A DNA stretch of 24,442 nt, from assembly GCA_946481615.1 (NCBI GenBank), contig CAMLOR010000026.1, forward strand, positions 1 to 24,442, in the 5' to 3' direction. The stretch comes from an uncultured Aquimonas sp. GTDB taxonomy: Bacteria; Pseudomonadota; Gammaproteobacteria; Xanthomonadales; Xanthomonadaceae. The position numbers were made by a program, and so were the translations under genes. Numbering within the stretch: position 1 is the first letter of the stretch; each line of letters starts with the position of its first letter. The notes beneath the pieces are model-generated. The model made no database searches, was not told where the DNA came from, and saw only the letters and a list, made by a program, of their open reading frames with translations. Shown here in pieces: positions 8,555 to 16,669 of this stretch.

Positions 8555-8908
8555 TCAGGCCGCCATCTCCCGGCATTCGTCGGCGCAGCGACGGCAGACT
8601 TCGGCGCAGTGCTGCATCACGGCGTCGTCGCCCATCGAGGCGCAGTCTTCCGCGCAGGCCGCGCAGATCCCGGCACAGGCGCCGCAGGTGTGTCGATGCA
8701 CCGGCGTGCCGCGGCGCATCGCATCGGCGCTCACGGCGCAGATGTCGGCGCAGGTCTGCATCAGCGCCACATGCGCGGGTGCGGCATGCCGGCCGCCCTG
8801 GCCGAGGCAATAGACCAGCGTTTCCACGCAAGTGGCGTGGCACGTCGTACACGCCTCGATGCAGGCATTCATCTCCGAAGAACGATGTCGTGCGTCGTGA
8901 TGGGGCAT
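8555..8908 (-). CDS. Four-helix-bundle copper-storage protein (Csp3-like, DUF326)
   Basis: 117 aa with 16 cysteines, most in CxxC/CxxxC spacing along helices (CIEACTTCHATC, TCADIC, then CGACAGICAACAEDC and CAEVCRRCADEC) and several His. This is the pattern of Csp proteins, whose four-helix bundles are lined with Cys and bind many Cu(I) ions. No signal peptide or Tat motif is present, so it fits the cytosolic Csp3 group. ATG 8906-8908 has a strong GGAGGAGG site about 6 nt upstream; the frame is open far upstream but that part is antisense to the aminotransferase. No copper ATPase or CueR-type regulator is adjacent, so the gene appears to stand alone, divergent from the aminotransferase. Confidence 0.93.
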   Translation of the reverse strand: MPHHDARHRSSEMNACIEACTTCHATCVETLVYCLGQGGRHAAPAHVALMQTCADICAVSADAMRRGTPVHRHTCGACAGICAACAEDCASMGDDAVMQHCAEVCRRCADECREMAA

Positions 8909-9052
8909 GGCCGTTTCCTCCTCCAGCCCAACGTAGCAACGCAAGCCGGCAACCGCGAGCGAGCCCAGCGTCGATCGGTTCGGTTTCGCGCGTTGCAGCG
9001 CGGTTCGGCGGTTCGCCTGCAAGCTGCCTTCGCGCACGGCGGAGCCAGAACG

Positions 9053-10234
9053 ATGAGCACGAAATCGGCGGACGCACGATACCTGGGCCGCGACGAGGCG
9101 CCGATCCCGCTCGAGATCGCCGGCGCCAGCGGCAGCCGCGTGCGCGATGCGCAGGGCCGCCGCTACATCGACTTCACCATGGGCTGGTGCGTCGGCAACC
9201 TCGGCTGGAACCATCCCGACGTAATGCGCCGGCTGCGCTGCTTCCGCGGCCCGAGCTACGTCAACCCGCGTCATCTCTACGCGCCCTGGAGCGAACTTGC
9301 GCAGCGCCTGGTGGCGATCGCGCCGCGCGGGCTGCGCCGCTGCTTCCGCACTACGGGCGGCACGGAGGCCGTCGAGGTCGCCCTGCAGATCGCGATGGTC
9401 GCCACGAAGCGGCGCAAGATCGTCTCGGTGCAGGATGCCTACCACGGCAGCTCGATCGCCGCGCACAGCATCGGCGCGCTCGACCGCAAGCACCTGCCGA
9501 ACCCGCTGCCGCACTGCGAAAAGCTCGCGCGGCCGCTCGACCTCAAGGCGCTGGGCCGGCTCGAAACGCTGCTTGCGAAGCGCGACGTCGCCGCCTTCAT
9601 CATGGAACCGGTGATCTGCAATCTCGCGGTCTACCGGCCCGACGACGAATTCATGCGTGGCTTGTCCGCGCTCTGCCGCCGCCACGGCTCGCTGCTCATC
9701 ATGGACGAAGTCGCCACCGGCTTCGGCCGCACCGGCCGCATGTTCGCTTGCGAACACTGGAACCTCGAGCCCGATGTCGTTTGCCTGGCGAAGGCGCTGA
9801 GCAGCGGACACGCCGGCATCGGCGCCACGCTCGCCACCGAACGCGCGGCCCATGCCCTGAAATCCGACACCGCCTATTCGACCTATGGCTGGCACCCGCT
9901 GGGCGTGGAAGCGGCGCTCGCCACGCTCGATGTGTTCGACCGCGACGGCGCGGCGCTGCTCGACAACGCCAACCGCCTCGGCGCCTATTTCCTCGAACGC
10001 CTGGAAGCCATGCGCTACGCAAAGCGCCCGAAGATCCGCGGCGCGGGCCTCGCCATCGGCCTCGAATTCACTGCGGCCTCACACGCGAAACGACTGCAGG
10101 AACGGTGTCGTCGCAACGGACTGCTGGTGAACGACGATGGCGATGGATATGTGACGCTGTTTCCCGCGCTCAACATCCCGCTCGCTGCTGCACGCGCCGG
10201 CCTCGATATCTTCGAGCGATGCGTCTCCGGCTGA
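9053..10234 (+). CDS. Class III (PLP-dependent) aminotransferase
   Basis: 393-aa fold-type I PLP enzyme of the omega-amino-acid/acetylornithine/GSAM group. Seen in order: G-x-R-YIDFTMGW near residue 40, FRTTGGTEAVEVAL (PLP phosphate contact), DAYHGSS, IMEPVICN, MDEVATGFGRTG (Asp that contacts the PLP nitrogen), and CLAKALSSG with the Schiff-base lysine at residue 247. It is short for the class (usually 400-460 aa). Start ATG 9053 has GGAG about 9 nt upstream. Neighbours do not form a pathway, so the amino donor/acceptor is unknown. It is convergent with the next gene, the two stops being 16 nt apart. Confidence 0.93.
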   Translation: MSTKSADARYLGRDEAPIPLEIAGASGSRVRDAQGRRYIDFTMGWCVGNLGWNHPDVMRRLRCFRGPSYVNPRHLYAPWSELAQRLVAIAPRGLRRCFRTTGGTEAVEVALQIAMVATKRRKIVSVQDAYHGSSIAAHSIGALDRKHLPNPLPHCEKLARPLDLKALGRLETLLAKRDVAAFIMEPVICNLAVYRPDDEFMRGLSALCRRHGSLLIMDEVATGFGRTGRMFACEHWNLEPDVVCLAKALSSGHAGIGATLATERAAHALKSDTAYSTYGWHPLGVEAALATLDVFDRDGAALLDNANRLGAYFLERLEAMRYAKRPKIRGAGLAIGLEFTAASHAKRLQERCRRNGLLVNDDGDGYVTLFPALNIPLAAARAGLDIFERCVSG

Positions 10235-10250
10235 TCTTTCCGCGCGCGCG

Positions 10251-11135
10251 TCAGGGAGTCAGGCGATAGCGCAACTGCAGCCGCAGACTGGTCAGTGAGT
10301 CGTTCTCGACGTCGCCCGGCGTGCGTTGCACATCGATGGGCACGTAAAGAACCTCGCCGGTCACCACCCACCGCGGTGCGATCTCGCGTCCGAGCCCGAC
10401 GGCGAAATAAGGCAGCACGCCGCGAGCGACGAGCCGCGAGTGGTCGATCACGGTGAAGACGCGCGCATCGACCTGCACCTTCGGTTCGGTGCGCAGCACG
10501 CCGGCGGTGGCGTGCCAGGCCCATGCGCCGTCGCCCGCGAGCGTCACGTCGGCGCCGTACGAGTTCAGCGCGATGCGGTCGTCGGAGGCTTCGAGGCAAC
10601 CGAACGGATTGGTTTGCGCATCGAACGGCCCGGCGATGTCCTCGGGGCAGGTGATGTCTCCGCGCGCGCTGCCATGCTGGCCGTAGAGCCGCGACGACAG
10701 CGACAACGCATCGCTTTGCCACCAGCGCTTGCCGAGGGCCAGCGAAAACAGATCGCGCGGCCGGGTCCCGTCGATCGTGAGCGGCGGCGTGTAGCCGAGT
10801 TCGGCGACGAAACCGCCGCCGATTCCCACGGCAGCGCGCACCCGCCCGAACACCGGGGACTTGTTGAGATCCTCGGCCTTCTCGCCGCCGAAGCCCACGC
10901 TCTGCTGCTCGCGCGACAGCCGCGGGATATGTCCCAGATCGGCAGCCACCTGCCAATCGCCCGCCGCCAGCTCGGGCGTGGCGCCGAACGCGGTCATCGT
11001 GGTGCTGGCGACCACGTAGTTCATGGCCCAGGCCTCGGGGCGGTCGGAGGCGAGGATTTCCTCGTCGTCGAGCACCGTCTGCGCCATCGCACCCTGCGCC
11101 GCCAGCAATGCCGTCCACGCCAATCGTCGAAGCAT
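10251..11135 (-). CDS. Putative outer-membrane beta-barrel protein
   Basis: 294 aa. A cleavable signal peptide (MLRRLAWTALLAAQGAMA, cut before QTVL) precedes about 270 residues with alternating hydrophobic/polar strands separated by short turns (GFVAELGYTPPL, WAWHATAGVLRT, RWVVTGEVLYV, SLRLQLRYRLTP), as in small outer-membrane barrels. No family name is recognised and the last residue is not the usual aromatic. The start has GGGAA 5-8 nt upstream; the frame is open further up but there it is antisense or shadow to the preceding gene. It lies 95 nt downstream of, and on the same strand as, the carboxypeptidase-regulatory-like protein, so they may be cotranscribed. Function unknown. Confidence 0.7.
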   Translation of the reverse strand: MLRRLAWTALLAAQGAMAQTVLDDEEILASDRPEAWAMNYVVASTTMTAFGATPELAAGDWQVAADLGHIPRLSREQQSVGFGGEKAEDLNKSPVFGRVRAAVGIGGGFVAELGYTPPLTIDGTRPRDLFSLALGKRWWQSDALSLSSRLYGQHGSARGDITCPEDIAGPFDAQTNPFGCLEASDDRIALNSYGADVTLAGDGAWAWHATAGVLRTEPKVQVDARVFTVIDHSRLVARGVLPYFAVGLGREIAPRWVVTGEVLYVPIDVQRTPGDVENDSLTSLRLQLRYRLTP

Positions 11136-11230
11136 GATCGTTCCCGTCCGGACCCCGCTGCACGACGCACCAGGCTGCGCTCCCGTCGCGTGCCCTTGCG
11201 CCGGGCGCGATCTGCAGGACGCGACCGCCA

Positions 11231-12586
11231 TTACTCGATCGCGTCGTCGACGCAGGCCGACAGGTCGAAGAACGCGTAGATTGCGGTCTTTTCCTCGGGA
11301 GTAAGGCTGCCGATCGGCGTGTCGCACCCGCCCGACGGGAAGGCGAGGGTGGGGCTCGAACTGTCGCCGCCCGAGGCATGCAGTTCCGAGAACGCCACGC
11401 GGCCGCAGCGGGCGTCGATCGGATCCTCGACGGGCGTGGTGAAACTGAAGTACTGGACCGTGGGCTGACCGTTGTCGGTCACGTCCTTGAAGATCCGCTT
11501 GCGCACGCGCGAGGCGTCCACCGCCGTGGCGGTGTGCTGCGGAAACGGGATGGCCAAGGTGCCCGGCGTCGCGGACGCGCCGGCGGCGACCACCCAGTTC
11601 GCGAGTTCGTCGCCGCGCGCAAAGCCGGTGGCGATGTCCATCGTGGTGGCCGGAAGATCCGACAGGTTGTTCCAGGTCGCGAGCGTCGTCCACGCAGACG
11701 GGCCGGACTGGATCCAGATGTTGTGCCAGTGGACCATCATCGCGCGGCCGCCGATGTCCACGTAATCCTTCATCGCCCCGCGCGCGTTCGACGGCTTGTC
11801 GCCGGCGTTCGGGGCACCTTCGCACGAAAGCAGCACGACATCGTAATTGCTCAACTGCTCCAGCGTGGACCAGAGCGTCGTCGAGGCGGCGGTGAGGTTC
11901 TCGCCCCCGTTCGCTATATCGATGGCATCGGTGCCGCCGTTGCCGGCGAACAGGTGGACGCGGCCCGCGCCGCCGGCCGGCGTGAACTCGCTGTCGGCGA
12001 TGCCCGCCTTGCGCAACAGGCATTCCTGCGCATCCGCGCCGCCCGTGGAAAGCGCGATCCGCGGCATGTCGCCTTCGCTCGACGTGCGCGCGAAACGCAG
12101 CGTTCCATCGGCCACGGGGTTCTGGACGCAGGCGTTGACCACCGCAAGCTCGAACGTGCTACGCCACTTGCCGCTCTGGATCACGATCGGAACCCCGGTC
12201 GTGGCCGGCGCGTCTTCGAGCACGAAACTGCCGTCGGCGCCGGTGCGCGCCGTCACCAGCGGCGAGCCGGACGGCGGCACGTCGCACCGCATGCACTGCA
12301 CGCCTTCGGGCAGCGGGTCGAGTTCGTCGTTGGGAATGAACACCTGCACGTTCGGCAGCGGCAGGCTGCCGTTGGGCGCGAAGACCCGGCCCGTGATGCG
12401 CGTGGTGGCGCCGGGCGAACAGTCGACCTGGAAGCATTCCAGGCCTTCGCAGGGCAGCGTCTCGAAGCCGTTGCGGAAGATCGTGGAGCCGCCGATGGCA
12501 TGCTGCGATCCGGCCGCGAGCATGGCCAGGACGAAGATCGATGCCCACATCTGCGGGATCGGACGCGGTGCTGCAGAGCGGGCCAT
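11231..12586 (-). CDS. Secreted protein with carboxypeptidase-regulatory-like domain and N-terminal IFRNGFE motif
   Basis: 451 aa. Signal peptide (hydrophobic about residues 14-29), then STIFRNGFE and a Cys cluster (CEGLECFQVDC). Residues about 65-150 look like a carboxypeptidase-regulatory/Ig-like beta-sandwich (TRITGRVFAPNGSLPLPNVQVFIPN ... TGADGSFVLEDAPAT). The rest has ECLLRKAGIADSEFTPAGG, NYDVVLLSCEGAPN and GGRAMMVHWHNIW, suggesting a Rossmann-like fold reminiscent of ThuA/amidotransferase-like domains; this resembles uncharacterised secreted proteins known mainly from myxobacteria. No catalytic site is assigned. Start ATG 12584-12586 has GGGGAG 7 nt upstream, which rules out the in-frame TTG at 12601. 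Divergent from the HzsA-related gene. Confidence 0.8.
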   Translation of the reverse strand: MARSAAPRPIPQMWASIFVLAMLAAGSQHAIGGSTIFRNGFETLPCEGLECFQVDCSPGATTRITGRVFAPNGSLPLPNVQVFIPNDELDPLPEGVQCMRCDVPPSGSPLVTARTGADGSFVLEDAPATTGVPIVIQSGKWRSTFELAVVNACVQNPVADGTLRFARTSSEGDMPRIALSTGGADAQECLLRKAGIADSEFTPAGGAGRVHLFAGNGGTDAIDIANGGENLTAASTTLWSTLEQLSNYDVVLLSCEGAPNAGDKPSNARGAMKDYVDIGGRAMMVHWHNIWIQSGPSAWTTLATWNNLSDLPATTMDIATGFARGDELANWVVAAGASATPGTLAIPFPQHTATAVDASRVRKRIFKDVTDNGQPTVQYFSFTTPVEDPIDARCGRVAFSELHASGGDSSSPTLAFPSGGCDTPIGSLTPEEKTAIYAFFDLSACVDDAIE

Positions 12587-12833
12587 GCCGTCACTCCCCA
12601 ACGATGCCGCCGGGAGTCTGCGCTGCGGCGCCCGGCGTGTCCAATCGGCCGCGGGCAGGGGCGAAGGGACATCGTTGCGTCGACTCCATCCGGGCAGCGG
12701 TTACCGTCGGGGTCGGTTCATCGGCCAACGGCGATCCATCGATCGCCGGGCTGCGACGGAGTCTGCGCTGCGCCGGATCGCGGCCGGCGTAGACTGCATG
12801 AGCGGGTCCGGTTTGTCCGCAGGGGGAAGTGCC
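12587..12833. promoter_or_regulatory. Divergent promoter region with a 15-bp direct repeat
   Basis: 247 nt between two divergent secreted-protein genes. The exact 15-mer GGAGTCTGCGCTGCG occurs at 12613-12627 and 12758-12772. A plus-strand -10-like TAGACT at 12790-12795 would place the second copy over the -35 position for the HzsA-related gene, so the repeat could be an activator or repressor site. The role is inferred; the repeat itself is exact. Confidence 0.4.
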
Positions 12834-15770
12834 ATGGTCGCAGCATCGGCACGCGCGTTGATCTTCGCGCTGTTCGCCGCACTGGCGGGTGTGCCCGGCG
12901 CGGCCTTCGCACAGGTCGTGCGCGACTACGACATCGTCTACGTGCGCCAGCCGCGTTTCGGCGATGGCAACAACACCACGTGGCCGGAAGTGTTCCACCC
13001 GGCGCAGCTCGATCCCGGCGCCGACCTCATGCTGCTGCATCCGGACGGCAGCGAGGAAGTGCTGGTCGACGGCGGCAACGGCAGCGTCACCGATCCCTTC
13101 CTCTCGTTCGACGCGCGCTACGTCTATTACAGCCTGTTTCCCGATGTGCGGCCGTCCGCCATCAACTACCAGCGCGGCCTGCCGTATGCCGGCGCCGGCA
13201 TCTATCGTCTGGACCTTGCGACGCGACAAGCGCAGCGCCTCACCTTCGGCGAGTTCACGCCCAACACGGGCGCGGGCAACTGGGACGAGAGCAATCCGCT
13301 CGATCCGCCGGACGGCTTCAACCGCCTGGGCTACGGCATCCTCAATCTCGGCCCCTGTCCGCTGCCCGGCGGCAAGATCGCCTTCACCAGCAACCGCAAC
13401 GGCTTCGTGCCGCCGAAAGGCTTCACCAATCCGACGATGCAATTGTTCGTGATGGACGGCGACGGGCAGAACGTCACGCCGATCGCGCCGATGAACATTT
13501 CGAGCGCGCTGCATCCGACCATCCTGCGCGACGGCCGCCTGATGTTCAGCACGCACGAAAGCCAGGGCCTGCGCGACCAGCGCTTGTGGGGCATCTGGAG
13601 CATCTGGCCCGATGGCCGCAACTGGGCGCCGGTGGTGAGCGCGTTCCGCGAGCCGCAGGCCTTCCATTTCATGACGCAGCTCGGCGACGGCGATCTCGTC
13701 GTGGTCGACTACTACAATCTCAACAACAACGGTTTCGGCGCGTTGTATCGATTGCCGCCGCAGACGGCGCCGGGCGAACCCGCTTTCTACGACGCCTTCG
13801 GCACCGATGCGCCGCCGATCGCACGCACCGTCGGGCAGGGCTTCCGCTACGACTTCACGATGCCGTTCCAGCCGCGCGGCATGATTTCGCTCACGCCTTT
13901 CACGCATGGCGACGACGAAGCCGCGCCGATCGGCGCCGGTGGCGTGCGCGTCGGCAAATTCACGCACCCCTCGGCCGCGCCGCGCAACGACCTGTTGGTG
14001 GTGTGGACGCCCGGGCCTGCCAACGATCTCGACCGTCCCGTCACGCAGCCGTACTACGACGCCGGCATCTACATCGCACCCGGCGGCGGGGTGATCGCAT
14101 CACCGCAGAGCCTCGTGCTCGTGAAGAACGATCCCGCCTACAACGAAGCCTGGCCGCGCGCCGTCGTGCCGTATGCGTCGATCCACGGCGTGAGCGAACC
14201 GGCGCGCCTGCCGTGGCTGCCGAACGACGGCAGCGTGCATCCTTCGCTGCCCGCCGGCACGCCCTACGGATTGATCGGTACTTCGAGCTTCTACAAGCGC
14301 GAGAGCTTCCCCGGCTACGTGCCCGACTGGGCCGACACCTTCGACGGCCTCGACGCCTTCAACACCAGCGAGAACGGCCAATCGAGCAACTGGTTCACGC
14401 AAGGCTCGGATGCCGGACGCTACTCGAACTCCGACATCTGGGCCGTGCGCATCCTCGCGATGGAACCCAACACGCACCGCAGCTACGGCCCCAACGAAGG
14501 CGCGCAGTTCCGCAGCCACGCCAACGAACGTCTGCGCGTGCTCGGCGAAATCCCGCTGCGAAAATTCGATGGCGCCACACCGATACTCGACCCGGAAGGC
14601 AACCCCGACACCAGCTTCCTGGCGCGCATCGTCGCCGACACGCCTTTCACGTTCCAGACGCTGGACCGCAACGGGATGGTGCTGAACATGGCGCAGACCT
14701 GGCACCAGGTCCGTCCCGGCGAACTGCGCGCCGACTGCGGCGGCTGCCATGCGCACAGCCAGCAACCGCTCGCCTTCGAAGCCACCGTCGCCGGCCAGCC
14801 CGGCTTCGAAGCGGTGGATCTCGTGTCGAACACACCGCTGCTCACGCAAGTGAACGGCGAACCCGCACTGCGTGTCGAGCCGGTGACGCACATCGATGTC
14901 GAGTTCCTGCGCGACATCCGCCCGATCCTGCAGGCGCGCTGCGCCGGCTGCCACCAGGGCGCGAACCCGCCCGGCAACCTCGACCTCGCGAACCTCGCCG
15001 AAATCGACGGCGTCCCCGGCGACTACTACCGCCTCGCCCTCGACAGCGACGCGCAGTTCGGTCACGCCCCGGTGATCGCAAACGGCAGCTGGCGCCAGAG
15101 CAACGCAAGCCGCTACCTGCGCCCATTTCAGAGCCGCCGTAGCCTGCTGATCTGGAAACTCTTCGGCCAACGCCTCGACGGCTGGACCAACGCCGACCAT
15201 CCCACCGAAGCCATCCCCGGCAACGCAGCGAGCCTGCCGCCGGGTGCGAGCCCCAACGAAGCCGATCTCGACTACACCGGCAGCATCATGCCGCCACCGC
15301 CCGCGCTGCCGCTCACCGCAGACGAACGCCTCGCCTTCGTGCGCTGGATCGACCTCGGCGCTCCCATCGACACCGGCAACCCCGACTTCGGCTGGCACCT
15401 CGACGACCTGCGCCCGACGCTCACGGTGAGTTCGCCCCGGCCGGGCACGAACCGCAACGTGGTCAGCGCGATCCGCATCGGCGCCGGCGACGCCAATTCC
15501 GGCCTCGAAGCGGGCTCGCTCTCGATCACCGCGGATGTTTCCATTGCGGGCCGCGCTCCGGGTGCGGACCTCGCCGACCTCGCGCAACCTGTTGCTGACG
15601 GCGTCTGGGAAATCGCGCTGGTGCCGCCGCTGCAGCAACTCGTCGACCGACACGTCTACGCCTCGGTGCGCGATGCGCAGGGCAACCTCACTCGCGTGGC
15701 GCAGGCTTTCAGTGTCGAGGCCTCGATCGACGATCTTTTCCGCGACGGGTTCGAGATTGCCGTTGACTGA
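12834..15770 (+). CDS. HzsA-related di-heme c-type cytochrome with beta-propeller N-terminus and C-terminal FRDGFE motif
   Basis: 978 aa, exported (signal peptide ending AAFA before QVV). Residues about 25-350 carry propeller-like repeats (FVMDGDGQNVTPI, GIWSIWPDGRNW, LHPTILRDGRLMFSTHE). The middle carries sequence typical of homologues of hydrazine synthase alpha (PFTFQTLDRNGMVLNMAQTW, VRPGELRADCGGCHAHSQ) with heme site C635-x-x-C638-H639. A second c-heme site, C703-x-x-C706-H707, sits in an IRPILQARCAGCH cytochrome domain. The last 100 residues are Ig-like and end DDLFRDGFEIAVD. It should be a periplasmic or surface redox protein. Anammox is not implied: no HzsB/C or hydrazine dehydrogenase is present. 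ATG 12834 has AGGGGG 7-8 nt upstream; the open frame above it is shadow. Confidence 0.88.
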   Translation: MVAASARALIFALFAALAGVPGAAFAQVVRDYDIVYVRQPRFGDGNNTTWPEVFHPAQLDPGADLMLLHPDGSEEVLVDGGNGSVTDPFLSFDARYVYYSLFPDVRPSAINYQRGLPYAGAGIYRLDLATRQAQRLTFGEFTPNTGAGNWDESNPLDPPDGFNRLGYGILNLGPCPLPGGKIAFTSNRNGFVPPKGFTNPTMQLFVMDGDGQNVTPIAPMNISSALHPTILRDGRLMFSTHESQGLRDQRLWGIWSIWPDGRNWAPVVSAFREPQAFHFMTQLGDGDLVVVDYYNLNNNGFGALYRLPPQTAPGEPAFYDAFGTDAPPIARTVGQGFRYDFTMPFQPRGMISLTPFTHGDDEAAPIGAGGVRVGKFTHPSAAPRNDLLVVWTPGPANDLDRPVTQPYYDAGIYIAPGGGVIASPQSLVLVKNDPAYNEAWPRAVVPYASIHGVSEPARLPWLPNDGSVHPSLPAGTPYGLIGTSSFYKRESFPGYVPDWADTFDGLDAFNTSENGQSSNWFTQGSDAGRYSNSDIWAVRILAMEPNTHRSYGPNEGAQFRSHANERLRVLGEIPLRKFDGATPILDPEGNPDTSFLARIVADTPFTFQTLDRNGMVLNMAQTWHQVRPGELRADCGGCHAHSQQPLAFEATVAGQPGFEAVDLVSNTPLLTQVNGEPALRVEPVTHIDVEFLRDIRPILQARCAGCHQGANPPGNLDLANLAEIDGVPGDYYRLALDSDAQFGHAPVIANGSWRQSNASRYLRPFQSRRSLLIWKLFGQRLDGWTNADHPTEAIPGNAASLPPGASPNEADLDYTGSIMPPPPALPLTADERLAFVRWIDLGAPIDTGNPDFGWHLDDLRPTLTVSSPRPGTNRNVVSAIRIGAGDANSGLEAGSLSITADVSIAGRAPGADLADLAQPVADGVWEIALVPPLQQLVDRHVYASVRDAQGNLTRVAQAFSVEASIDDLFRDGFEIAVD

Positions 15771-15884
15771 GCGCGGTGCATCCGCGAACGACCGGAGCTG
15801 GCCGGCTCACATCGATACTTGACCAGCATCTGGGGCCAAGCGGGAACTACCCGGACGCCGCGACCAAAACAGCACAAGCCTCCT

Positions 15885-15942
15885 GACGATGTGCATCGTC
15901 CGCATCGTGCGAGCTCACGTCCGACCATCTGGTCGGACGTGA
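15885..15942. repeat. Two adjacent palindromes (16 nt and 28 nt)
   Basis: In the 342-nt gap after the HzsA-related gene: GACGAT (15885-15890) - GTGC - ATCGTC (15895-15900), then arms TCACGTCCGACCA (15915-15927) and TGGTCGGACGTGA (15930-15942) separated by only TC. The second is a 13-bp perfect inverted repeat; flanking GAGC (15911-15914) and GCTC (15945-15948) can extend it past a 2-nt bulge. No T-run follows, so it is not a typical intrinsic terminator. The rest of the gap shows no gene. Confidence 0.6.
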
Positions 15943-16112
15943 CGGCTCTTCGTGCCTTGTCCGCAAATTCGTCAAATCGCGTGCAGCTGGCTGCAACGGC
16001 TCGTTACAGATGGGGCCGTCGCGGCGAGATGGCGCTGCGAACGAACAGCGATGCCAACAAAGCGCCGGTGGCGGCGATTCACCCTGTTCTGGTTCACCCG
16101 GGAGAAATGCCG

Positions 16113-16583
16113 ATGCGCATCCTCGTGCTTCTTTTGATCGCGTTCGCGCCCCTGAAAGACAGTGGCGCGCAAGTCGTGTATTCCTTCGTGCCGAATCCAG
16201 CGACCACCGAGGATGCGGTTCGTCTCCGTATCGACATCTTCAAGTGTTTCGATCACATGCTGGTGACGTCGGTCGATGCGAACGCCGGAACCGTCACGGT
16301 CCGATTCGATGGGGACGACGATCTCTGCGACGACACCGTACCGGCGAATCTCGTCACGCCCCGGTTCATCGATATTGGCCAACTCCCGGTCGGGGTCTAC
16401 GAGGCCCGCGTGGTGGGATGCATCGTCTTCACCGAGCAGTGTCAGACCGTTCACAGCGAGCAACTCGTTGTTTCGCAGGTCGGCGGAACGCGGGCAACTG
16501 TGCCCGCACTTTCGCTGGGCAGCGTTCTTGCGCTGGTGGTGACCGCCCTGGCGCTCGGCGGAAGGGCGATTTTCCGCACCTAG
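16113..16583 (+). CDS. Secreted/surface protein with IPTL-CTERM-like sorting tail
   Basis: 156 aa. Signal peptide MRILVLLLIAFAPLKDSGA (cut before QVVY), a small beta-rich body with three or four Cys, and a C-terminal tripartite tail at residues 130-156: VPALS, a hydrophobic helix, then R. This is the layout of IPTL-CTERM/PEP-CTERM-type sorting signals, where I/V-P-x-L-S is followed by a membrane helix and basic end. Function of the body is unknown. ATG 16113 is chosen over 16107 because GGGAG lies about 8 nt upstream of it but only 2-3 nt from the other. No exosortase-like gene is in the window. Confidence 0.75.
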   Translation: MRILVLLLIAFAPLKDSGAQVVYSFVPNPATTEDAVRLRIDIFKCFDHMLVTSVDANAGTVTVRFDGDDDLCDDTVPANLVTPRFIDIGQLPVGVYEARVVGCIVFTEQCQTVHSEQLVVSQVGGTRATVPALSLGSVLALVVTALALGGRAIFRT

Positions 16584-16634
16584 CGTCAACGCCTACTCGC
16601 CTCCGGAGATGTAAGTTTCATCGCTGTCCCGCAG

Positions 16635-16664
16635 TTGCCATGCATTGGACAGCGAGCGTAGGAT
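16635..16664 (+). promoter_or_regulatory. Candidate promoter of an unannotated small RNA
   Basis: -35-like TTGCCA (16635-16640), 18-nt spacer, -10-like TAGGAT (16659-16664). No coding gene follows within 240 nt, but three hairpins and a T-run do, with the first hairpin starting 7 nt after the -10. Confidence 0.4.
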
Positions 16665-16669
16665 TCTTG

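Noticed and set aside
11378..15142. 1254-codon plus-strand open frame, and similar very long frames at 3183-6161, 4594-6327 and 8555-9895
   Set aside because: Arg/Ala/His/Pro-rich translations with no family features, lying antisense or out of frame to well supported genes; they come from the scarcity of stops in GC-rich DNA.
12834..15770. Anammox hydrazine synthase
   Set aside because: Only the alpha-like protein is present; no beta/gamma subunits or hydrazine dehydrogenase, and the neighbourhood is ordinary gammaproteobacterial.
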